From CAMPJM01 sp964440915 (GTDB lineage: Bacteria > Bacteroidota > Bacteroidia > Cytophagales > Cyclobacteriaceae), in the NCBI GenBank assembly GCA_964440915.1, contig CAYTTV010000110.1, forward strand, positions 1 to 5,876: 5,876 nucleotides of DNA, read 5' to 3'. Under the pieces are notes generated by a model. The model was not told the origin of the DNA. It was given only the letters and a program-made list of their open reading frames with translations, and did no database searches. Shown here in pieces: positions 1 through 5,872 of the stretch. How positions within the stretch are numbered: position 1 is the stretch's first letter; the number at the start of each line of letters is the position of its first letter. A program made the position numbers and the translations under genes.

Positions 1-20
1 AAGCTTATATAGCTTATTTT

Positions 21-2435
21 CTATTCACTGATTACTTCAAAGGCCAGCATCAGCTCCCTGCCTTGATCATCAACCAAGTGAAGTTTATGATGACCTTTTG
101 GAGGACGCAACCCCAATTGGTGTTTATTGGTTGTACTGCCGATGAAGTTTTCATTCAAATGCCAATATATTGTAGCGTCAGGATTTCTATGGGCGACTTC
201 GAAAATAGCCGCTCCAAGGGTACCATCAATTTCCTTGGGCACATACACCTTGGTGTAGGAACGTGGGTATATGAGTTCCATAAAGGCATTTTTATCGCTT
301 TTGTCCATGCATGCAGCTAAAAACTCAGGCGGCTCTGTATAATCAGCATTGTATTGTTTAAAATACCATGCTTGGGTTGTGGGCAGAATGAACCAAGTCT
401 TAGCCTTCATTTGACTCACAGGATAGCATGCACTACTGACCTGATACTGTTCTTCGGAATCGAGGTGAAGCAATTGATGATAAGGACATATCGAAGCCCT
501 TGCTGCATTTGGAGGCAACTTTTCCAGTCTGGTCTTACTACAGAAATCACTGGCCTTAAACCCACTGGTTTCACAGACACTTAAGGTGGTTTGGCCATAG
601 GCTGGAGCAGGTAGTTTTCCGTCTACTTTTAGCTGCGAGAAAATATCAAACAGTAATGGCGCCGCCGCCTTCACCCCTATCAATTCTGGACGGCCCTCTC
701 CATCGGCATTTCCTAACCACACTCCCACCACATATTTTTTATTCAACCCAATTGCCCAGGCATCTTTAAAGCCATAGCTTGTACCGGTTTTCCATGAAAT
801 TTCAGAGGATGAGGTATAATGTTCCCAACCAGACTGCTCTTCTGGCCTATTTAATTCTTGCATGGAGGACAGCATGTGCCCAATAGCACTGGCACCGATA
901 GCTCCTGTATGGTATAAATGCCCTTCTTCTTGTTCCGTTTTTATATAGGTATTGGCATGATAGTCACTTTGGCTATACTGTTTTCTCACGGGTCTTTTGA
1001 AGTAATTCAGGAGGCTTCGGGCCATGCTTGCATAAACTCCGCTAACATCCCATAGCGAAGATTCAGCTCCGCCGAGAATCATCGACAGCCCATAATGTCC
1101 AGCAGGCTTATCTAAAGACTTCACCCCTATTTCCTGTAGCTTCTGATGGAATTTCTCATACCCATAATCTTGAAGCAGGTGCACAAAAGGCACATTGTAG
1201 GATCTCGTCAGGGCTATGTTAGCAGGTACTGCTCCGTGAAACTTCTTGTCGAAATTTTGAGGGGCAAAGCCTTTAAGAAAAACTGGGATATCCGGTAAAA
1301 GTTGCCTGGGCAAGATCAGCCCCTCATCGATAGCAACAGCGTACAAAATGGGTTTGAGTACACTTCCTGTGCTTCTATTGGCAGTAATTATGTCTACATG
1401 CTGACCTTGCTGGCCCTCAGCGTCCACATTGCCGACATAGGCCAAGACATTGCCCGTAGCAATTTCTACCACTATTGCGGCAGCATTGTGAATATAGTTT
1501 TCCTTCATTCGCAGATGATGGCGTTGTACTTTTTCTTTGACAGTCTTTTGTAATTTATAGTCTAGAGTTGTCCGTACGATTTCTCCTTCATTTCCTTCCT
1601 TTATCGTTCGTGTAAGAAGATGGGCGGCATGATTTGGGAGGGGCTGTGGTGCACCTGGAAGAGGCTCTGATTTTGACAATGAGGCCGTGCTAGCATCTAT
1701 CACGCCCTTTTGAGCTAGTTTGTCCAACAATCTATTTCGCTTGGTCAGGAGCACCTGACTGTTTTTGCCCGGATAGATCAGGGATGGGCTGTTGGGTAAT
1801 ACTGCTAATGTTGCGCATTCCGCCCAGGAGAGCATTTCTGGAGGACGTCCATAATAGCGCCAAGCGGCAGCAGACATCCCTACCACATTGCCTCCATAGG
1901 GCGCATGGGCGGTATACAAGTTTAGTATTGCTTCTTTTGAGAGGGATAGCTCCAGCTTTAATGTAAGGAAAAGCTCAATGATTTTTTCGGGGAAAGTTCT
2001 TGGCCTATTGCCCCTATATAACCTCGCTACCTGCATAGAGAGGGTACTTCCGCCTCTTTTTATCTTTCCAGCACGCACATTTTGGACAAGCGCTTTTCCT
2101 ATAGACACAGGGTTGATACCAAGATGCCAGAAGAAATACTCATCTTCGAAATAAATTATAGCTTGCTTAAACTTCTCTGAGACAGTATCTTCTAAAGGGA
2201 AGCGCCACTGACCATCTTGTGCAATCCTAGCACCAAGCAAAGACCCATCACTTGATTCGAGGACAGTGGCATAGGAGGTGTCTTCAAAAGAAGGAACGGG
2301 AGTAAAAATAAGAAAGGCTACAAAAATAAGGAGAATGGCAAGTAGAACCTTCCAAGGCCATTGTAACCCTTTTATACCATGCAGGAATTTCTCTTTAATA
2401 AAATTGGTCTTCTTTTCCACATTCCACCCTAACAA
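21..2435 (-). CDS. pbpC: Penicillin-binding protein 1C (bifunctional class A PBP)
   Basis: This is a bifunctional peptidoglycan synthase anchored in the inner membrane, with glycosyltransferase and transpeptidase domains facing the periplasm. A basic N-terminus precedes one membrane segment (about residues 29-45). The GT51 domain shows the EDxxFxxHxG-type motif with catalytic Glu97 and His104, then GGSTLSMQVARL (128-139), the PbpC version of the second motif. The penicillin-binding domain has S358-V-L-K361 (acylation serine and lysine), S412-Y-N414 and K549-T-G551. A Cys-containing linker (C621, C632, C650) and a C-terminal BiPBP_C-like beta domain (about 715-800) are typical of PbpC rather than PBP1A or PBP1B. 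The 804-residue length fits the family, so the gene looks intact. The start chosen is TTG at 2435. GTG at 2420 (residue 6) is equally possible, and no in-frame ATG lies before the membrane anchor. The usual partner gene, yfhM (alpha-2-macroglobulin-like), is not upstream. The region downstream is cut by the window edge. Confidence 0.95.
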   Translation of the reverse strand: MLGWNVEKKTNFIKEKFLHGIKGLQWPWKVLLAILLIFVAFLIFTPVPSFEDTSYATVLESSDGSLLGARIAQDGQWRFPLEDTVSEKFKQAIIYFEDEYFFWHLGINPVSIGKALVQNVRAGKIKRGGSTLSMQVARLYRGNRPRTFPEKIIELFLTLKLELSLSKEAILNLYTAHAPYGGNVVGMSAAAWRYYGRPPEMLSWAECATLAVLPNSPSLIYPGKNSQVLLTKRNRLLDKLAQKGVIDASTASLSKSEPLPGAPQPLPNHAAHLLTRTIKEGNEGEIVRTTLDYKLQKTVKEKVQRHHLRMKENYIHNAAAIVVEIATGNVLAYVGNVDAEGQQGQHVDIITANRSTGSVLKPILYAVAIDEGLILPRQLLPDIPVFLKGFAPQNFDKKFHGAVPANIALTRSYNVPFVHLLQDYGYEKFHQKLQEIGVKSLDKPAGHYGLSMILGGAESSLWDVSGVYASMARSLLNYFKRPVRKQYSQSDYHANTYIKTEQEEGHLYHTGAIGASAIGHMLSSMQELNRPEEQSGWEHYTSSSEISWKTGTSYGFKDAWAIGLNKKYVVGVWLGNADGEGRPELIGVKAAAPLLFDIFSQLKVDGKLPAPAYGQTTLSVCETSGFKASDFCSKTRLEKLPPNAARASICPYHQLLHLDSEEQYQVSSACYPVSQMKAKTWFILPTTQAWYFKQYNADYTEPPEFLAACMDKSDKNAFMELIYPRSYTKVYVPKEIDGTLGAAIFEVAHRNPDATIYWHLNENFIGSTTNKHQLGLRPPKGHHKLHLVDDQGRELMLAFEVISE
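2421..2431. repeat. 11-bp direct repeat, copy 1 (overlaps pbpC start)
   Basis: The plus-strand sequence ATTCCACCCTA is repeated exactly at 2511-2521, in the same orientation and 90 bases away. Counting flanking bases, 14 of 17 positions agree (2421-2437 against 2511-2527). This copy covers codons 2-5 of pbpC if the TTG start is used, and lies directly before the alternative GTG start. Its function is unknown. It could be an operator half-site, an initiation element read on the minus strand as TAGGGTGGAAT, or a small duplication. Confidence 0.5.
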
Positions 2436-2447
2436 TGCTGTTGCAAT

Positions 2448-2460
2448 TTAATAATATTAA
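2448..2460. promoter_or_regulatory. AT-only palindrome upstream of pbpC
   Basis: TTAATA-A-TATTAA is a perfect inverted repeat with 6-base arms and a 1-base centre. It lies 12 bases upstream of the pbpC TTG codon. It could be part of the pbpC promoter's melting region or a regulator site. AT-only palindromes also arise by chance in AT-rich gaps, and no convincing Bacteroidota -33/-7 pair was found around it. Confidence 0.25.
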
Positions 2461-2510
2461 TGAGAAGTCGTGATGGGTACTGGTCCTGTAGTGGGCAAAA
2501 AACAATAACA

Positions 2511-2521
2511 ATTCCACCCTA
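2511..2521. repeat. 11-bp direct repeat, copy 2 (divergent gap)
   Basis: This is the second exact copy of ATTCCACCCTA, between pbpC and the divergent 79-residue gene. It lies 48 bases before the ATG of that gene. Its position in the shared gap would suit a regulatory site, but only the repetition is seen directly. No regulator family is implied by the sequence. Confidence 0.5.
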
Positions 2522-2568
2522 CTCATGTTTCTGTTAATAAGAAGACAATTAACTTAAATACAATTGAT

Positions 2569-2808
2569 ATGCCGTACAAAAGCAAACAAAGCGAAACAGA
2601 AGCCAACAAAGGTAAGCCAGGGGATGCTGGGAAACCAAAGGCTGGGATAAAGACTGTAGAAGTTGAAAATCTGGAACAAGAAGAAGAGCTAAATGAACGA
2701 TATACCAAAGATGACGGCACTCCTGATCCGGATCAGGTGTATGTCACCAACAGAAATCGCAACACCAATAAGCCCGATATCGATAAGCCGGCATACGGTG
2801 GATCATAA
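2569..2808 (+). CDS. Small charged hypothetical protein (79 aa)
   Basis: I do not recognise this gene. It encodes a 79-residue, strongly hydrophilic protein without Cys or Trp, signal peptide or membrane segment. The first third is rich in Lys, Gly and Pro (residues 13-27). The middle is an acidic helix-like stretch (about 30-44, VENLEQEEELNERY). The tail contains VYVTNRNRNTNKPDIDKP (57-74) and ends in AYGGS. The composition suggests a largely disordered protein. The start is ATG at 2569, with no Shine-Dalgarno sequence but an AT-rich leader, as is usual in Bacteroidota. It is divergent from pbpC and lies 88 bases upstream of the J-protein gene's ATG. Coding is supported by the uninterrupted frame, the non-random composition and the fit between its neighbours, not by homology. 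It could be a stress-related small protein, but nothing proves this. Confidence 0.65.
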   Translation: MPYKSKQSETEANKGKPGDAGKPKAGIKTVEVENLEQEEELNERYTKDDGTPDPDQVYVTNRNRNTNKPDIDKPAYGGS

Positions 2809-2824
2809 AATGATGCGATTGTCG

Positions 2825-2832
2825 TATATTTA
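2825..2832 (+). promoter_or_regulatory. Possible -7 box before the J-protein gene
   Basis: TATATTTA matches the Bacteroidota -7 consensus TAnnTTTG at all fixed positions but the last. It lies 64 bases before the J-protein ATG at 2897. No TTTG (-33 box) is found at the expected distance upstream, so the call is weak. The J-protein gene could instead be read from a promoter before the 79-residue gene. Confidence 0.2.
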
Positions 2833-2844
2833 GTCCTTCTGCTA

Positions 2845-2865
2845 CAGGTGAAGAAGCTGCACCTG
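2845..2865 (+). promoter_or_regulatory. Short inverted repeat in the J-protein leader
   Basis: CAGGTG and CACCTG form a perfect 6-base stem around a 9-base loop, centred about 42 bases before the J-protein ATG. The following bases (CATTAAAA) contain no T-run, so it does not look like an intrinsic terminator for the 79-residue gene. An operator or a weak leader hairpin is possible. It does not match the CIRCE heat-shock operator sequence. Confidence 0.25.
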
Positions 2866-2896
2866 CATTAAAACCCTGTATCCCTGTTTGACATCA

Positions 2897-3826
2897 ATGG
2901 ACTATAAAGATTATTATAAAGTTCTTGGGGTGGACAAAAAAGCCACTGAAGATGAGATAAAGAAAGCTTATAGAAAACTCGCCGTCAAATACCATCCTGA
3001 TAAAAACCAAGGCGACAAAGAAGCCGAAGCGAAATTTAAAGAAGTAGCGGAGGCCTATGAAGTATTGAAGGATCCGGACAAACGGAAGAAATACGACGAA
3101 ATGGGCGCCAATTGGAAATATTATCAGCAACATGGCGCCGCTGACGGTGGTTATAGTCGGTATGGTTCGGGAGCTTCTGGTGGTGGCAGTTACCAATTTG
3201 AAGGAGATTTAAATGATCTTTTTGGTGGCGGCGGTAATTTTTCAGATTTCTTTCAAAGTTTTTTTGGTGGTAGTGGTCAAGGAAGTGCAGCCTATGCCAT
3301 GAAGGGTCAGGATTATCGTGCAGAGGCTAGCATAACACTGGAAGAGGCCTACCATGGGACAAGCCGCCTATTGGAGCTTAATGGGCAGAAATTAAGGATA
3401 AAAATAAAACCAGGTATTCAAGACGGTCAGTTGTTGAGAATAAAGGGCAAAGGAGGGCGAGGTTCGCAGGGTGGACCGGCGGGAGATCTGCTCATAAACG
3501 TATTAGTAGAAGAACATCCTCTATATAAGAGAAAAGATTACGATCTCTTTAAAGAGGTGAGAGTGGATTTGTATACGGCGGTTTTAGGAGGAAAAATAGA
3601 GGTAGATACCTTAAAAGGAAAAGTGAAGGTAAACATTCCTCCAGGCACTGAAAACGGGAAACTACTCAGGATAAAAAACAGGGGCATGCCCCATTATGAT
3701 GAAATGAGCAAATTTGGTCACCTTTATATAAATATAAATGTTGAGATGCCGAAAAATCTTTCTTCGGAAGAGACGGCATTATTTGAAAAGCTGAAAAGCA
3801 TAAGAGATACCAAGACAATGAATTAA
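2897..3826 (+). CDS. Class B (type II) J-domain co-chaperone, CbpA-like
   Basis: This cytosolic co-chaperone delivers clients to DnaK/Hsp70 and stimulates its ATPase. With the start at ATG 2897 it is 309 residues, close to E. coli CbpA. A TTG nine bases upstream (2888) keeps the frame open, but MDYKDYYKVLGV is the usual J-domain beginning. The J-domain spans residues 1-70 with HPD at 33-35. A Gly/Phe-rich region follows (about 84-130, including DLFGGGG and FFQSFFGGSG). The two C-terminal substrate-binding domains cover about 138-210 and 215-285. There are no CxxCxGxG repeats, so it is not a zinc-finger DnaJ. The ANWK segment right after the J-domain is common in CbpA-type proteins. The next gene begins 17 bases after the stop, which suggests co-transcription. 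Which Hsp70 it serves cannot be told from the window. Confidence 0.93.
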   Translation: MDYKDYYKVLGVDKKATEDEIKKAYRKLAVKYHPDKNQGDKEAEAKFKEVAEAYEVLKDPDKRKKYDEMGANWKYYQQHGAADGGYSRYGSGASGGGSYQFEGDLNDLFGGGGNFSDFFQSFFGGSGQGSAAYAMKGQDYRAEASITLEEAYHGTSRLLELNGQKLRIKIKPGIQDGQLLRIKGKGGRGSQGGPAGDLLINVLVEEHPLYKRKDYDLFKEVRVDLYTAVLGGKIEVDTLKGKVKVNIPPGTENGKLLRIKNRGMPHYDEMSKFGHLYININVEMPKNLSSEETALFEKLKSIRDTKTMN

Positions 3827-3843
3827 CTTAAAATACCCCTGTC

Positions 3844-4251
3844 ATGTTAGTAACCATCTATAACCACCACTCCCACCCTTTTCTAGAAGGATTTGTCGAG
3901 AACATCCAAAGGAAAAAGTGCATCTACTATGCCAGTGACATCCTAAAGGATCATGAGTATGAAGATGGCATAAGTATCAATAATGCAGTGAGACGTGCAA
4001 GGACAATTTGCCGAACTTTGAATGTCTCCATTGCTGAAAACTTCTATTCGATATACCGACCCATCGGTGCCAGTACTTACATTGATTGGAAACTCTCCCC
4101 TTTTGCCGCCTATTTGACCCTGCTAAATGGAGACCCCGCTTCAACAAATGTGGCACTTTTTCAAAAGAGGTTATTCGACCATCAGTTATCCTCGCTTGAC
4201 TTCTTGAGAGAAACAAGTTGGGAGGTAGAAGAGGAAATGTATTATGAGTAA
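3844..4251 (+). CDS. DinD N-terminal-like protein (135 aa)
   Basis: This 135-residue soluble protein has no membrane segment or signal peptide. Residues 84-107 (LSPFAAYLTLLNGDP, then A104 and Q107) closely match the DinD-family signature LSRYACYLxxQNGDPxxxxxAxxQ. The upstream part also fits DinD without gaps as I recall it: A30, K35, Y39, R51-A52, C56, I63, F67 and I70 fall on equivalent positions. E. coli DinD is about twice as long, so only its N-terminal half is represented. A short acidic tail (VEEEMYYE) closes the protein. DinD is a LexA-regulated protein reported to inhibit RecA, and distantly resembles Bro-N domains. Whether this protein does either is unknown. It starts 17 bases after the J-protein stop, where E. 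coli has cbpM, yet it does not resemble the MerR-like CbpM. The coding call is firm. The family call rests on motif recall. Confidence 0.75.
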   Translation: MLVTIYNHHSHPFLEGFVENIQRKKCIYYASDILKDHEYEDGISINNAVRRARTICRTLNVSIAENFYSIYRPIGASTYIDWKLSPFAAYLTLLNGDPASTNVALFQKRLFDHQLSSLDFLRETSWEVEEEMYYE

Positions 4252-4375
4252 AACAACTTTTTATGCATAGGTTGCCATTTTGTAAGATTATACCAACCAA
4301 CGTTTCAAATAGACCTTTCCATAAAAACCCATGAGCTTAACTTAAAGCGAATGTTTCTCTCGGCCACGCAGACTT
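4252..4375. other. Convergent intergenic gap, no clear terminator
   Basis: These 124 bases separate two converging genes and should contain terminators for both. I see no strong GC-rich hairpin followed by a T-run on either strand. The best pair is GGTTG (4270-4274) with CAACC (4294-4298), which has only 5 bases of stem and a 19-base loop. The decamer TTAACTTAAA occurs at 4337-4346. Confidence 0.5.
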
Positions 4376-5386
4376 CTATCGGTCACTTTCAATTCGAAGT
4401 TGTTTAAGCGCTTCATTCCTTTCTTGAATTGCCTTATCCCTTTCTTCTTTTACATTTTCCAGTTCTTTTAATGCTGCTGGCAAAGAGAGTTTTTCTTTTC
4501 CCACCCTTTCTGCATACTCTACAGGCACGATTTCCATACCATGCCTTCGACCATAGGTTTGGGTAAATTCAGCTCCAAAGAACAAAATAAGACTCGTATA
4601 GGAAACCCATAATAAAATGAGCACAATAGAGCCGGCAGCACCATAGGCCGACCCAGGATCGCTGTATCCCAAATATAGGCCTATCAGGGTTTTGCCTATG
4701 ACGAACAATAGGGCTGTAACAAATGCGCCCACCCATACATCCTTTAGTCGTACCTTGGCATCGGGCAACACAATAAACATAAGTGCAAACAGAACAGTAA
4801 TAATGGCCAAAGAAACCACGATGTTAACAGCACTGAAAAAAACAGCACCCAATTCAGGAAATACAGCATTAAGGTAATCACTGAAGAAAGTAATGAGTGA
4901 GGAAAGCATAAGTGAGATCAACATGAGGAAGCCTATGATCAGGACCATCCCAAAAGAAAAGAGCCTGTCTCGGATCAGCTTGAGCCATGCCTTTCGGGGC
5001 TTTACCTCCACTTCCCACATGGTGTTAAGGCTTTCCTTAACATGATAAAACATACCTGTTGCCCCAAAAATAAGCGAACCTATCCCTACTACTGCGGCCA
5101 TTGTAAAACCTTCGGAATTGTTAGAAGCTTCTACGATGGTCCTCATCTGGCTTGCCGCTTGAGGACCCATTTGAGTGCTTATAGTAGAAAACAGCTCATC
5201 ATTAATCATCTTGTCTCCTATAAAATACCCCACCACTTTGATAATGATTATAAGCAATCCGGGCAATGAAAATATCGCATAATAGGCTATGACGGCACTC
5301 ATTCTCCAAGGATCATGTTCGTTCCAACTCTTAGCGGTTTCTTTTAATAAGGAAAAAGTCTCCTTGAAAAAATATTTTATCCTCAT
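4376..5386 (-). CDS. YihY/BrkB (UPF0761) family inner-membrane protein
   Basis: This polytopic membrane protein belongs to a family once named ribonuclease BN in error. Its biochemical role is still unsettled, and homologues have been proposed as transporters or efflux proteins. About six hydrophobic segments are visible: residues 30-56, 97-115, 141-167, 183-208, 217-239 and 249-275. Family landmarks include AYYAIFSLPGLL (34-45), SLNTMW (119-124), LPDAKVRLKDVWVGA (207-221) and SAYGAAGSIVLILLWVSY (246-263), followed by FFGAEFTQTYGR (269-280). A charged tail at about 303-335 has hydrophobic or small residues at heptad-like spacing (L309, V312, A319, A326, L330) and probably forms a coiled coil. 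The ATG at 5386 is followed by an amphipathic start (MRIKYFFKET). Length (336 aa) is normal once the tail is counted. The gene stands alone, divergent from the copper-protein gene and convergent with the DinD-like gene. Confidence 0.92.
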   Translation of the reverse strand: MRIKYFFKETFSLLKETAKSWNEHDPWRMSAVIAYYAIFSLPGLLIIIIKVVGYFIGDKMINDELFSTISTQMGPQAASQMRTIVEASNNSEGFTMAAVVGIGSLIFGATGMFYHVKESLNTMWEVEVKPRKAWLKLIRDRLFSFGMVLIIGFLMLISLMLSSLITFFSDYLNAVFPELGAVFFSAVNIVVSLAIITVLFALMFIVLPDAKVRLKDVWVGAFVTALLFVIGKTLIGLYLGYSDPGSAYGAAGSIVLILLWVSYTSLILFFGAEFTQTYGRRHGMEIVPVEYAERVGKEKLSLPAALKELENVKEERDKAIQERNEALKQLRIESDR

Positions 5387-5436
5387 AATAATGGCTTTTA
5401 TTACGAATGACCGGGTGAGTAATTTTAACCGATCAG

Positions 5437-5455
5437 TATTGATGAATCATGAATA
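5437..5455. promoter_or_regulatory. 19-bp imperfect palindrome in divergent gap
   Basis: TATTGATGA-A-TCATGAATA has 9-base arms that pair at 8 of 9 positions around a single central base. It lies between two divergent genes, 51 bases upstream of the YihY-family start and 63 bases upstream of the copper-protein start. The size and position suit a dimeric transcription factor operator. It does not resemble the CueR operator, and no regulator gene is present in the window to pair with it. Confidence 0.35.
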
Positions 5456-5478
5456 TAAACACTAGTTCTCATATAATG

Positions 5479-5508
5479 TTAAAGGATTGAACAATTAGGT
5501 GCTATAAT
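5479..5508 (+). promoter_or_regulatory. Possible promoter of the copper-protein gene
   Basis: TTAAAG (5479-5484) and TATAAT (5503-5508) are separated by 18 bases, an arrangement like a sigma-70 promoter. The predicted transcription start would fall about 4 bases before the ATG at 5519, giving an almost leaderless message, or about 28 bases before the alternative ATG at 5543. Primary-sigma promoters in Bacteroidota usually follow TTTG and TAnnTTTG instead, so this call is weak. Confidence 0.3.
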
Positions 5509-5518
5509 AAATAACATA

Positions 5519-5872
5519 ATGTACAATGAAAGCAAAAACGCTATGAAAGATCCCAAAACAAATGAACTTCAACACATCCTTATCAAATGTATCACCGCAT
5601 GTGAAACTTGTGCTACGCTTTGTCTTCAGGAGGACAATGTAAAAATGATGGAGCGGTGTATTCGCTTAGATCGGGATTGTGCAGATATCTGTAGTCTTAC
5701 AGCGCAATTTATTGCCAGAGAGTCTGAGCATATGGAAGATATCCTATCACTTTGTATTGCCATATGCCAAGCCTGCCATGAAGAATGCAGAAAACATGAC
5801 CATGACCATTGCCAACAATGTGCAGAGAAGTGTAAGGAATGTTATGAGGCTTGTCAGCAATATGCTGCTTAA
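5519..5872 (+). CDS. Four-helix-bundle copper-binding protein (Csp/DUF326-like)
   Basis: This small cysteine-rich protein belongs to the DUF326/copper storage protein group, in which Cys residues lining the inside of a four-helix bundle bind many Cu(I) ions. It has 117 residues and 16 cysteines: 24, 28, 31, 35, 47, 54, 58, 79, 83, 86, 90, 98, 101, 105, 108 and 112. Most are spaced CxxxC or CxxC, as expected for one face of a helix. A HDHDH cluster (93-97) sits at the turn before the last helix and could be a copper entry site, by inference. There is no signal peptide, so a cytosolic, Csp3-like location is likely. The start is ATG at 5519. Methionine 9 (5543) is an alternative that keeps every Cys. 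No copper exporter, chaperone or CueR/CsoR-type regulator is visible next to it. It is divergent from the YihY-family gene. Confidence 0.9.
   Translation: MYNESKNAMKDPKTNELQHILIKCITACETCATLCLQEDNVKMMERCIRLDRDCADICSLTAQFIARESEHMEDILSLCIAICQACHEECRKHDHDHCQQCAEKCKECYEACQQYAA

Noticed and set aside
1..15. AAGCT-TATAT-AGCTT inverted repeat just after pbpC as its terminator
   Set aside because: The stem is 5 AT-rich base pairs, and the sequence that would hold a T-run lies outside the window.
2395..2526. Minus-strand ATG frame of 43 codons (MSRVELLLFF...) as a gene
   Set aside because: It is short, shows no family resemblance and overlaps the pbpC start out of frame. It is kept only as an observation about pbpC initiation.
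2888..2890. TTG as the start of the J-protein
   Set aside because: The ATG at 2897 gives the standard J-domain N-terminus, and the three extra residues add nothing.
2894..3196. Minus-strand open frame of 100 codons
   Set aside because: It lies opposite the J-domain and Gly/Phe-region coding sequence. Its protein is a low-complexity Phe/Ile-rich shadow, while the plus-strand frame is a clear J-protein.
4270..4298. GGTTG/CAACC as a terminator for the DinD-like gene
   Set aside because: The stem is only 5 bases with a 19-base loop and no T-run follows.
3977..4300. Minus-strand open frame of 107 codons
   Set aside because: It overlaps most of the DinD-like gene. The plus-strand frame has a recognisable family motif and operon spacing, and the minus-strand protein has none.
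5487..5508. TTGAAC with TATAAT as a promoter pair
   Set aside because: The spacer is only 10 bases, too short for a sigma-70-type promoter. TTAAAG with an 18-base spacer fits better.
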